NCBI GenBank assembly: GCA_016790385.1
Contig: JAEUNV010000045.1
Span: forward strand, 1-12,696
Length of the DNA: 12,696 bases
Direction of reading: 5' to 3'
Origin: Zoogloea sp.
Lineage (GTDB): Bacteria > Pseudomonadota > Gammaproteobacteria > Burkholderiales > Rhodocyclaceae
Shown: positions 1 to 6,508 of the stretch, in pieces
How positions within the stretch are numbered: position 1 is the first letter of the stretch
Layout: each line of letters opens with the position of its first letter
Notes under the pieces: model-generated
Database searches by the model: none
What the model saw: only the letters and a program-made list of their open reading frames with translations
Told to the model about the DNA's origin: nothing
Translations under genes and position numbers: made by a program

Positions 1-523
1 GCTGACCGGCACCGACCATCTGGGCGATGAGGTAGAAGGCCACCACAACCAGCGTGCCGGAAGCGGCAAAGGCACGGATCGGGGTTTGCTGGAAGCGGTA
101 ACCGGCCACGTCGGCGAAGGTGAATTTGCCGAGGTTGCGCAAACGCTCTGCCATCAGGAAGGTGATGACCGGCCAACCCACGAGGAAGCCGATTGCAAAG
201 ATGAGGCCGTCGTAGCCGTTGGCCATCACCGCAGCGGAAATACCCAGGAAGGACGCGGCGGACATGTAGTCACCGGCGATCGCGAGGCCGTTCTGGAAGC
301 CGGTGATGCCACCGCCGGCGGTGTAGAAGTCGGCCGCCGACTTGGTCTTGGACGCGGCCCACTTGGTGATGAACATCGTGCCAGCGACGAAAACGCCGAA
401 CATGGCAATGGCCGTCCAGTTGGTGGCCTGCTTTTCCGCCTGGCCGAGATCAGCGCCCGCTGCAAGAGCAACGCCGGAAGCCAGCATGGCCAGAAGGCCG
501 AGCAAGAGTTTGGAATTGCGCAT
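1..523 (-). CDS. actP: Acetate/cation symporter ActP, N-terminal part (cut by left edge)
   Basis: Sodium:solute symporter family protein for uptake of acetate and related short monocarboxylates across the inner membrane; feeds Acs encoded nearby. Only the first 174 codons are present and the frame runs open off the left edge. The translation begins [17 protein letters not shown], a cleavable-signal-like hydrophobic segment typical of ActP. It continues through [48 protein letters not shown] and [20 protein letters not shown], which match the conserved first helices of E. coli ActP as I recall it. The ATG at 523 is supported by AAGGAGG at 540-534, ten bases upstream. The start codon overlaps the stop of the DUF485 gene by one base (TGATG), so the two are probably translationally coupled. 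Family identity is secure; the exact substrate range is inferred from family and neighbours. Confidence 0.95.
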   Translation of the reverse strand, partial: MRNSKLLLGLLAMLASGVALAAGADLGQAEKQATNWTAIAMFGVFVAGTMFITKWAASKTKSAADFYTAGGGITGFQNGLAIAGDYMSAASFLGISAAVMANGYDGLIFAIGFLVGWPVITFLMAERLRNLGKFTFADVAGYRFQQTPIRAFAASGTLVVVAFYLIAQMVGAGQ

Positions 524-831
524 CACTTGGTGGCCTCCTTGATGACCTGAGCCTTCAGATCGTCAAACTCGGTATTGGCACGACGAATGTAGATACCGGT
601 GATGATGATGGTGAACAGAATCACACCAACGCCGATGGGAATACCGATCGACATCACACCCGCGCCGGTTTTCTGCGCCAGGAACTCCTTGTTGAAGGCC
701 ACCAGCAGAATGTAACCGTAATAAACGATCATCATCAGCGCTGTCATGATCCAGCCATAGGAATTACGTTTCGAGACCAGCTCCTGGTATTTTGGATTTG
801 CCCGGATGCGGTCGCCGAGGTCGTCTTTCAT
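523..831 (-). CDS. yjcH: DUF485 inner-membrane protein, partner of ActP (YjcH-like)
   Basis: A 102-residue DUF485 protein of unknown biochemical role that is almost always encoded just before actP; it is presumed to help assemble or modulate the symporter in the inner membrane. It has a short charged N-terminus ([19 protein letters not shown]), then two membrane segments at about residues 24-46 and 59-80, and a charged cytoplasmic tail. The N-terminal NPKYQELV..R pattern and two-helix layout are typical of the family. A longer frame reaches 909, but I chose the ATG at 831 because AGGAGG (843-838) lies six bases upstream and because 102 residues is the usual family length. The stop overlaps the actP start by one base. 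Confidence 0.92.
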   Translation of the reverse strand: MKDDLGDRIRANPKYQELVSKRNSYGWIMTALMMIVYYGYILLVAFNKEFLAQKTGAGVMSIGIPIGVGVILFTIIITGIYIRRANTEFDDLKAQVIKEATK

Positions 832-835
832 ATTT

Positions 836-843
836 CTCCTCCT
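836..843 (-). promoter_or_regulatory. Strong Shine-Dalgarno of yjcH
   Basis: On the minus strand AGGAGGAG ends four bases before the ATG at 831. It fixes the yjcH start at 831 rather than at upstream in-frame codons up to 909. Confidence 0.8.
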
Positions 844-854
844 CTTCGAATAAA

Positions 855-885
855 CCTTAGGGGAGTCAAAGGACTCCTTTAGGGG
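855..885. repeat. Direct repeat around an inverted repeat upstream of yjcH
   Basis: Plus-strand CCTTAGGGG (855-863) recurs as CCTTTAGGGG (876-885), start points 21 bp apart, about two helical turns. Between and overlapping them is the perfect inverted repeat GGAGTC (862-867) / GACTCC (872-877) with a four-base loop. The block lies 24-54 bases upstream of the yjcH start codon, so it could be a protein-binding operator or a leader hairpin in the yjcH-actP mRNA. Function is inferred from position only. Confidence 0.4.
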
Positions 886-1046
886 TAGGTGCAAGTTACA
901 GGCTGACACTTACATCGAACTTACGCTCGCGGAAGAAATGGGGCGCCTTGACCAAAGGCATGAAACCCCTTTCCGGATCAACAACATAGCTCTTAAAACG
1001 GGTAGCCCGGTATACATTCAGGAAGACATTCCCCAAAAGATGGGCG
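886..1046. other. Non-coding spacer between the acs terminator and yjcH
   Basis: No convincing gene. A plus-strand frame at 938-1273 has no ribosome binding site, runs through the terminator hairpin and ends inside acs, so I treat it as chance. If yjcH-actP has its own promoter it should be here, reading leftwards. The best sigma70-like match I can see on the minus strand is TTGGGG, 16 bases, TATACC at about 1035-1008, which is weak. No sigma54 consensus is visible. Confidence 0.4.
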
Positions 1047-1075
1047 AAAAAAAGGCGCGAAATTCGCGCCTTTTT
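1047..1075 (-). terminator. Intrinsic terminator downstream of acs (bidirectional form)
   Basis: GGCGCGA (1054-1060), a three-base loop AAT, and TCGCGCC (1064-1070) form a perfect GC-rich stem. It is preceded by seven A on the plus strand (1047-1053) and followed by five T (1071-1075). Read on the minus strand it is a stem followed by seven T, the classical Rho-independent form, about 148 bases after the acs stop. The plus-strand reading also ends in T5, so the element could act both ways. Confidence 0.85.
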
Positions 1076-1156
1076 CCCCCCCTCTACCCCCGGCCTGACT
1101 GCGCCGGGCTCCTCCCCTGTTTTTTCTTTTACCTATTTGCCGCGTTTATTGTATTT

Positions 1157-1175
1157 GGCAATTCGGGGAATTGCC
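1157..1175. repeat. Perfect hairpin in the acs 3' untranslated region
   Basis: GGCAATTC (1157-1164), a three-base loop GGG, and GAATTGCC (1168-1175) form an 8-bp perfect inverted repeat 43 bases past the acs stop. There is no T-run on either side, so it is not an intrinsic terminator by itself. It may protect the acs mRNA 3' end or form part of a stable 3' UTR RNA that ends at the 1047-1075 terminator. Confidence 0.55.
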
Positions 1176-1217
1176 TGCGGCGAAATTGCCCCGACGCCTA
1201 CGCCGGGGCCAAGCGTA

Positions 1218-3176
1218 TTACTTCAGCTGATCCAGGATCGCCGGGTTTTCCAGCGTCGAGGTATCTTGAGTGATCTCCTCACCCTTGGCCAATTGACGGA
1301 GCAGACGGCGCATGATCTTGCCGGAGCGGGTCTTCGGCAGGTTCTCACCGAAGCGGATGTCCTTCGGCTTGGCGATCGGCCCGATCTCCTGACCAACCCA
1401 GTTTTGCAGCTCCTTGACCACGGCAGCGGCGGCATCGCCAGTCGGGCGTGCGCCCTTGAGCACCACGAAGGCCACAATCGCTTCACCGGTCAGGTCATCC
1501 GGACGACCCACCACGGCCGCTTCAGCAACCTTCTCGTGCGCCACCAGCGCGGATTCGATTTCCATCGTACCCATACGGTGACCGGACACATTCAGCACAT
1601 CGTCGATACGACCGGTGATGGTGAAGTAGCCGGTATCCTTGTCACGGATGGCACCGTCGCCCGCCAGGTACAGCTTGCCCTGGAAATCAGCCGGATAGTA
1701 GGACTTCACGAAGCGATCCGGATCGCCCCAGATGGTACGGATCATCGACGGCCACGGACGCTTCACGACGAGGATGCCGCCCTGGCCCCAGGGCACCTCG
1801 GTGCCGGTTTCGTCGACCACTGCCGCCTGGATACCCGGGAAGGGCAGGGTGCAGGAGCCGGGGATGAGCGGAGTGGCGCCGGGCATCGGGGTGATCATGT
1901 GACCACCGGTTTCGGTCTGCCAGAAGGTATCCACGATGGGGCAACGGCTGCCGCCCACGTTTTCGTAGTACCACTCCCACGCGGCGGGGTTGATCGGCTC
2001 ACCGACCGAACCCAGGATGCGCAGGCTGGACATGTCGTAGTTCTTCGGATGCACCGCCGGGGTGTTATCCGCCGACTTGATCAGCGAACGGATCGCGGTC
2101 GGCGCGGTGTAGAACACGGTGACCTTGTGATCCTGGATCATCTTCCAGAAGCGACCGGCATCGGGGTAGGTGGGGACACCTTCAAACACGACCTCGGTGG
2201 CACCGCAGGCCAGCGGGCCGTAGGTAATGTAGGTGTGGCCCGTGACCCAGCCGATGTCGGCAGTACACCAGAAGACATCGTTCGGCTTGATGTCGAAGGT
2301 GTACTTCATGGTGAGGATGGCGTGCAGCAGATATCCGCCGGTGGAGTGCTGAACACCCTTGGGCTTGCCGGTGGAGCCGGAAGTGTAGAGCAGGAACAGG
2401 GGATGCTCGGCCTCGACCCACTCAGGCTCGCAGACGTCGGACTGCTGGGCGAGAAGATCGTCGGCCCAGATGTCACGGCCGGCAACCATGGCGGTCTCGG
2501 CGCCGGTGCGCTTGACCACGATGACGCTCTTGATGGACGGGCAGCCGCTGGCCAGCGCTTCGTCAGCGATGGACTTCAGGGGCAGAGCCTTGCCCCCACG
2601 GTTCTGACCGTCGGAGGTAATCAGCAGAACGGCGCCGGCATCGTTGATGCGGTCAGCCAGCGACTGGGCAGAGAAGCCGCCAAACACGATGGAGTGGGTC
2701 GCACCGATACGGGCACAGGCCTGCATGGCCACCACACCCTCGATGGACATGGGCAGATAGATGACGACGCGGTCACCCTTCTTGACGCCCTGGCTCTTGA
2801 GAGCGTTGGCAAACTTGCTGACGCGGCCGAGGAGATCGGAGTAGGTGACCTTGGACACATCACCCTTGTCACCTTCAAAGATCAAGGCAACCTTGTCGCC
2901 AAGACCATTCTTGACCTGGCGATCGAGGCAATTGTAGGAAACATTCAGCTTGCCGTCGGCAAACCACTTGAAGAACGGAGCGTTGCTCTCGTCCAGAACC
3001 TTGGTGAACGGCGTCTGCCAGTCGAGCAGCTCCTTGGCGCGGGTGCCCCAGTAGCCCTCGTAGTCTTTTTCGGCCTCGGCACAGAGAGCCCTGTATGCAT
3101 CCATGCCCGACACCGCCGCGTTCTTCACCACCTCTTCAGACGGATAGTAGAACTTCTGGGTGGTTTCGCTCGTCAT
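1218..3176 (-). CDS. acs: Acetyl-CoA synthetase (AMP-forming)
   Basis: Converts acetate, ATP and CoA to acetyl-CoA, AMP and PPi through an acetyl-adenylate intermediate in the cytoplasm. The 652-residue length matches E. coli Acs. Recognisable parts: the N-terminal cap (YPSEEVV...[26 protein letters not shown]), the ATP-binding loop [11 protein letters not shown] at 264-274, the [20 protein letters not shown] and [10 protein letters not shown] core motifs, YLAGDGA..D, the hinge [20 protein letters not shown], and the C-terminal [11 protein letters not shown] with the catalytic lysine at about residue 620. In other bacteria that lysine is reversibly acetylated to silence Acs; whether that happens here is inference. 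The start at 3176 is chosen because GAGGTG (3187-3182) lies five bases upstream and the N-terminus fits; a TTG at 3209 would add 11 residues and is less likely. It lies upstream of yjcH-actP on the same strand, an acetate scavenging module. Confidence 0.98.
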   Translation of the reverse strand: MTSETTQKFYYPSEEVVKNAAVSGMDAYRALCAEAEKDYEGYWGTRAKELLDWQTPFTKVLDESNAPFFKWFADGKLNVSYNCLDRQVKNGLGDKVALIFEGDKGDVSKVTYSDLLGRVSKFANALKSQGVKKGDRVVIYLPMSIEGVVAMQACARIGATHSIVFGGFSAQSLADRINDAGAVLLITSDGQNRGGKALPLKSIADEALASGCPSIKSVIVVKRTGAETAMVAGRDIWADDLLAQQSDVCEPEWVEAEHPLFLLYTSGSTGKPKGVQHSTGGYLLHAILTMKYTFDIKPNDVFWCTADIGWVTGHTYITYGPLACGATEVVFEGVPTYPDAGRFWKMIQDHKVTVFYTAPTAIRSLIKSADNTPAVHPKNYDMSSLRILGSVGEPINPAAWEWYYENVGGSRCPIVDTFWQTETGGHMITPMPGATPLIPGSCTLPFPGIQAAVVDETGTEVPWGQGGILVVKRPWPSMIRTIWGDPDRFVKSYYPADFQGKLYLAGDGAIRDKDTGYFTITGRIDDVLNVSGHRMGTMEIESALVAHEKVAEAAVVGRPDDLTGEAIVAFVVLKGARPTGDAAAAVVKELQNWVGQEIGPIAKPKDIRFGENLPKTRSGKIMRRLLRQLAKGEEITQDTSTLENPAILDQLK

Positions 3177-3181
3177 TTTTT

Positions 3182-3191
3182 CACCTCTCCT
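3182..3191 (-). promoter_or_regulatory. Shine-Dalgarno of acs
   Basis: Minus-strand AGGAGAGGTG ends five bases before the ATG at 3176, deciding that start over the upstream TTG at 3209. Confidence 0.7.
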
Positions 3192-3337
3192 CGTGTTATG
3201 AGTGTGCAACGTTGTTAGCTATGAAACCTTGCTGGCGGGGGAGTCCGGCCGCTCATGCCTCATGGATGCATGCGCTTTTTTGATGGCGCTTATCGGTGCA
3301 CCGGCCCTGGGTCCGACGGGCATTAAAGTCGATCAAT

Positions 3338-3357
3338 CTTACACAGGACTTACACAG
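3338..3357. repeat. Helically phased direct repeat upstream of acs
   Basis: CTTACACAG occurs at 3338-3346 and again at 3349-3357, an 11-bp period, about one turn of the helix. This puts two identical half-sites on the same DNA face about 160-180 bp upstream of the acs start. The arrangement suits a dimeric activator or repressor of acs, or of the divergent pilus operon. No regulator is identified; function is inference. Confidence 0.45.
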
Positions 3358-3495
3358 ACCACCCAAGCACCCGCTTCGGGCACCAACCCGCCATTCAGCA
3401 CCTTTTCCGTGCATGCCCCATCCCCGATACGAGGACGGAAACCGTCACGACAACGCATAAAACCCATAATGCATGAAGTGCAATAGAATTGATGC

Positions 3496-3507
3496 TATAG
3501 ACATAAT
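3496..3507 (+). promoter_or_regulatory. Candidate -10 region of the msh operon promoter
   Basis: TATAGA (3496-3501) and CATAAT (3502-3507) are adjacent sigma70-like -10 hexamers in an AT-rich patch just upstream of mshL. No good -35 hexamer is seen at the usual spacing, so an activator may be needed. If either is used, transcription would start roughly at 3508-3514, leaving only about 8-14 bases before the mshL ATG. Confidence 0.3.
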
Positions 3508-3521
3508 TCGACCGCACTCCA

Positions 3522-5372
3522 ATGCCAGTCCGCCCCCTTCTGTTTCTGCCCTTCCTGCTGGCTGCCTGCGCGTCTCATCCGCCCGAGCTGCCCTCGTCCG
3601 GCCACCTGCGCCCCGAGGTACGCCCGGCTTCCAACCCCTCCGAGCCTCCACTACTGCCTGCCGCCCTTCCCCTACCCGTGCCTTCCGCAACTTCCACGCT
3701 CGAAACCTATTCGGTGGTCGTAACCGGGGTCGGGATCCAGGATCTTCTCTTTGCCCTGGCCCGCGACGCCCGGATCAACCTTGACGTTCACCCCGGCCTG
3801 ACGGGAAACGTCACCCTCAACGCCATTAATCAGACCCTGCCGCAGATCCTTGAGCGACTGGCCCGCCAGGTGGACATGCGCTATGAGATCCATGGCCGGA
3901 ACCTCTCGGTGATGCCCGACACGCCCTTCCTGCGCAGCTACCGCCTCGATTACGTCAATCTCAACCGAACAGTGGCGGGTACGGTGTCCACCAACACCCA
4001 GATCGCCACCGGCAGCAGCAATGCCCTTGCGGTGAGCGGCGCAGGCACCGCGGCGGGGCAGCCCGTTGGCGGCAACATGTCGGCGACACGGATCGAAAAC
4101 AGTTCTCGAAACCAGCTCTGGGATTCCGTAGAAAAGAACCTCCGCGACCTGCTGCGTGAAACGGACAAAATCCTGCCCGAAGGGTCCAGCGAGACTGTCG
4201 TCGAGAATGTCGAGTCCACCAACACCAGCGGACAGGGCCTGCGGGTGGAAGCGGGCACGCCCGGTGGCGGCCGCTCCCGCAACCGCAGCGCCGCCCCGCG
4301 GCCGGCAGTTTCCAGCGGCCCGGGTTCGGTGCAAAGCAACACGACCACCACGGTCCACAAATCCACGTTCCGTGAGGCGGCATCCGTAATCGCCAATCGG
4401 GAAACCGGCGTGCTTACGGTTCGTGCGACGGCGCGTCAGCACGAAAAGGTGGGTGAGTTCATCGACCGGGTGACCGCCGCCGCGCGACGTCAGGTACTGA
4501 TCGAAGCCACCATCGTCGAAGTCAGCCTCGGCGACACCTATCGGCAAGGCATCGAATGGAGCCGGATTCTCGCCAGCGGCACGAGCTTTGGCATCAGTGG
4601 CCCCGGCCTTGGCAGCACCGCTGGCAACACCGTCACCCCGTTCAGCGTTGCCTACAAGAGTGCGGATGGCATCGACTCAACCGTCAAGCTCCTGGAGAGC
4701 TTCGGCACGGTGAAGGTGCTGTCCAGCCCGAAGCTGTCGGTACTCAACAATCAAACCGCCGCCATCAAGGTAGTTGAGGAATACGTCTATTTCAGCGTCA
4801 AGGCCGATACCACGCAAACGACCAACGCCGGGGCTCTCACCACGGTCACCACCACTCCCCAATCGGTTTCCGTGGGGCTGGTGATGACCGTAACCCCTCA
4901 GATCAGCGACAACGACGAGGTGATCCTGAATGTCCGGCCAACCATCTCCAGCATCTCGGACTTCCGCCGTGACCCCAACCCGAGCATCCCGGGGGGCATC
5001 GCCAATCTGGTTCCCCAGATACGAACCCGGGAGATCGAATCCATCCTGCGCATCGGGAGCGGAGAAACGGCGATTCTCGGCGGTCTTATGGAAGACCGCA
5101 TCGACTACAAAACCGGACGGGTTCCTTTGATCGGACAGATCCCGCTGCTCGGGGAACTCCTCACCCACCGCGATAACGGCATTCAAAAAACCGAACTGGT
5201 CATTTTTCTGCGCCCCGTGGTCGCCGGAGACATTCGACCTGGAGTAAGCGCCAACCATCTGCACGACCGCCTGCCGGACGCAGGCTTTCTCCGGAACGCT
5301 CCGGCGCCGGGCGGCCCCAACTTTCCCTACTCCGCAGGGCCACGCAGTGCCCCGGAAAGGCAGCAGCCATGA
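3522..5372 (+). CDS. mshL: MSHA-type pilus secretin MshL (outer-membrane lipoprotein)
   Basis: Outer-membrane secretin that forms the multimeric pore through which an MSHA-type pilus or pseudopilus passes. 616 residues. The N-terminus MPVRPLLFLPFLLAACAS is a lipoprotein signal with lipobox LAAC, lipidated Cys16 and Ala at +2, which favours outer-membrane sorting. An STN/N0-like domain spans about residues 63-145 (VVTGVGIQDLLFALARDA...). A Gly/Ser/Asn/Thr-rich stretch (about 160-190) and a Gly/Arg/Ser/Pro-rich linker (about 232-280) flank a second periplasmic segment. An N-type segment follows (EAASVIANRETGVLTVRAT..Q), then QVLIEATIVEVSLGD and the C-terminal secretin gate (about 390-566), with the family signature VPLIGQIPLLG..LL ending in TELVIFLRP. 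About 50 residues after the barrel are Pro/Arg-rich. No Shine-Dalgarno precedes the ATG; the lipobox supports this start. First gene of the operon, ending in an ATGA overlap with the next. Confidence 0.93.
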   Translation: MPVRPLLFLPFLLAACASHPPELPSSGHLRPEVRPASNPSEPPLLPAALPLPVPSATSTLETYSVVVTGVGIQDLLFALARDARINLDVHPGLTGNVTLNAINQTLPQILERLARQVDMRYEIHGRNLSVMPDTPFLRSYRLDYVNLNRTVAGTVSTNTQIATGSSNALAVSGAGTAAGQPVGGNMSATRIENSSRNQLWDSVEKNLRDLLRETDKILPEGSSETVVENVESTNTSGQGLRVEAGTPGGGRSRNRSAAPRPAVSSGPGSVQSNTTTTVHKSTFREAASVIANRETGVLTVRATARQHEKVGEFIDRVTAAARRQVLIEATIVEVSLGDTYRQGIEWSRILASGTSFGISGPGLGSTAGNTVTPFSVAYKSADGIDSTVKLLESFGTVKVLSSPKLSVLNNQTAAIKVVEEYVYFSVKADTTQTTNAGALTTVTTTPQSVSVGLVMTVTPQISDNDEVILNVRPTISSISDFRRDPNPSIPGGIANLVPQIRTREIESILRIGSGETAILGGLMEDRIDYKTGRVPLIGQIPLLGELLTHRDNGIQKTELVIFLRPVVAGDIRPGVSANHLHDRLPDAGFLRNAPAPGGPNFPYSAGPRSAPERQQP

Positions 5373-6508
5373 GCCGGCTCCTCGACGTCCTGCGTCACGC
5401 CGAGGACACCAGACCCGCCCCCGATTCGCGCCCCGGCGCAGCGACGCAGCGGCACTCGCCCTCGGAACTGGCCCTGGAACCCATCGCACGAAAAACAAGC
5501 GCAGCCCCCGAGCCCATCAGCGCGGACGGCACCGCTCCACCAGCCCCACACCATCAGGTAGCGTGCCCCTCACCGGCGTCCCCCTCTCGCTCCGCCCGCA
5601 TCCGGGCGTTCCTGCCGGGGCTGGCCGGCGCCGCGGCACTGGCGGGCCTGGCATTCGGAATCTGGCTCGAACTGCAACCCCTGGCACGCGCAGATCTCCC
5701 TCCTCGGGCGGGGAAAGTGCCAATCACGCAGCAGCCCCCGGAGCAGGAGGATTCCTCCCCCATGCCCCAGCCCCCCGCTACGCCAGCCTTGGCCGGGGCC
5801 ACAGCCCCCAGCCCCACCTCCGCCGCAGCACAACCGGCCCGCCCCAGGCCGCCAAAGCGCTCCGCTCCGTCAGCTCACGCAGCGATAGAGGAAGCCCCCG
5901 CCACGCCTCACATCCGCGCGGGCCGCCCCGCAGACCAAGCCGCGCTGATGACATCCGCGGCTCATGCGGCCTACATGACCGGAGACCGGCCCGCAGCTCG
6001 AGAACTCTACATGGCGGCTCTCCTTGCTGCGCCCACGGACGCCGACGCCCTCCGCGGCCTGGGTACCATCGCGCTTCAGGAACGCCGTCTGACGGATGCC
6101 GCAGCCCGCTTCACTGCGGCATTGCACCTCGACCCAACCGACGCCATGGCGCTTGCGGGGCTGAGCCTCGCCCGCCCGGATACGGTCACGGAGGCCCGGC
6201 TTCGCCTCCTCAGCGCCGAACAACCCGACGCGCCCGCCCCCCATGTCGCCCTTGCCGAGCGCCTCGCCGGACAACACCGCTGGAGCGAGGCCCGACGCAG
6301 CTATGCCCGGGCCCACGCTCTCGTACCGAGCGATCCGGACATAGCCTATAACCTGGCCGTCAGCCTTGATCGCGCCGGCCAGTCCGACACGGCTGCTGCT
6401 CACTACCGAACCGCCCTTGACCTCGCCGCGCGGCACCGGGCGCGCTTCGATACCGCCCGCTGCGCGGCACGCCTGCACGCCCTCGAAGCCCAGGAAGCCA
6501 TCCCATGA
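5369..6508 (+). CDS. Bitopic TPR protein, MshN-like
   Basis: Predicted inner-membrane anchored periplasmic protein with tetratricopeptide repeats, in the position of MshN in MSHA clusters; probably a scaffold linking the inner-membrane machine to the secretin. 379 residues: a cytoplasmic N-terminus of about 78 residues opening MSRLLDVLRHAEDTR, one membrane helix at about 79-101 (FLPGLAGAAALAGLAFGIWL), a Pro/Ala/Ser-rich periplasmic spacer (about 108-185), then TPR-type helices from about 190 to 370. The clearest repeats are AAYMTGDRPAARELYMAAL, LGTIALQERRLTDAAARFTA with ALHLDPTDA, and NLAVSLDRAGQSDTAAAHYR. The opening motif resembles the MSxxLDALKKAE box of GspB/ExeB-type proteins rather than Vibrio MshN. 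The start ATG (5369) overlaps the mshL stop as ATGA and the stop overlaps mshE the same way. Assignment as mshN rests on context and architecture, so no symbol is given. Confidence 0.8.
   Translation: MSRLLDVLRHAEDTRPAPDSRPGAATQRHSPSELALEPIARKTSAAPEPISADGTAPPAPHHQVACPSPASPSRSARIRAFLPGLAGAAALAGLAFGIWLELQPLARADLPPRAGKVPITQQPPEQEDSSPMPQPPATPALAGATAPSPTSAAAQPARPRPPKRSAPSAHAAIEEAPATPHIRAGRPADQAALMTSAAHAAYMTGDRPAARELYMAALLAAPTDADALRGLGTIALQERRLTDAAARFTAALHLDPTDAMALAGLSLARPDTVTEARLRLLSAEQPDAPAPHVALAERLAGQHRWSEARRSYARAHALVPSDPDIAYNLAVSLDRAGQSDTAAAHYRTALDLAARHRARFDTARCAARLHALEAQEAIP

Larger units (their letters stand above)
3177..3521. other. Divergent intergenic region between acs and mshL
   Basis: 345 bp with no supported gene. 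Short frames at 3095-3283 and 3202-3486 have no ribosome binding site or recognisable product. The left side should hold the acs promoter (leftwards) and the right side the mshL promoter (rightwards). Visible elements are the paired direct repeats at 3338-3357, an 8-bp palindrome CAACGTTG at 3207-3214 close to the acs start, and an AT-rich patch at about 3455-3510 that stands out against the GC-rich surroundings. Confidence 0.6.

Noticed and set aside
86..550. 154-codon plus-strand frame at the left end
   Set aside because: Antisense to the clearly recognisable actP start; composition is that of a shadow frame.
1189..1210. GCCCCG ... CGGGGC inverted repeat just after acs as the main terminator
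   Set aside because: Only a six-base stem with a ten-base loop and no T-run; the 1047-1075 element is far better.
938..1273. 111-codon plus-strand frame in the yjcH-acs spacer
   Set aside because: No Shine-Dalgarno, passes through the terminator hairpin and ends inside acs; no family recognised.
1137..3218. 693-codon open frame on the plus strand antisense to acs
   Set aside because: It mirrors the codon structure of acs, which is unmistakable on the other strand; no ribosome binding site and no recognisable protein family.
3202..3486. 94-codon plus-strand frame between acs and mshL
   Set aside because: No ribosome binding site, overlaps the divergent regulatory region, and no recognisable domain.
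5347..6351. 334-codon Arg/Pro/Ser-rich plus-strand frame overlapping the TPR gene
   Set aside because: Composition typical of an out-of-frame reading of GC-rich DNA; the overlapping frame has a membrane helix, TPRs and ATGA junctions.
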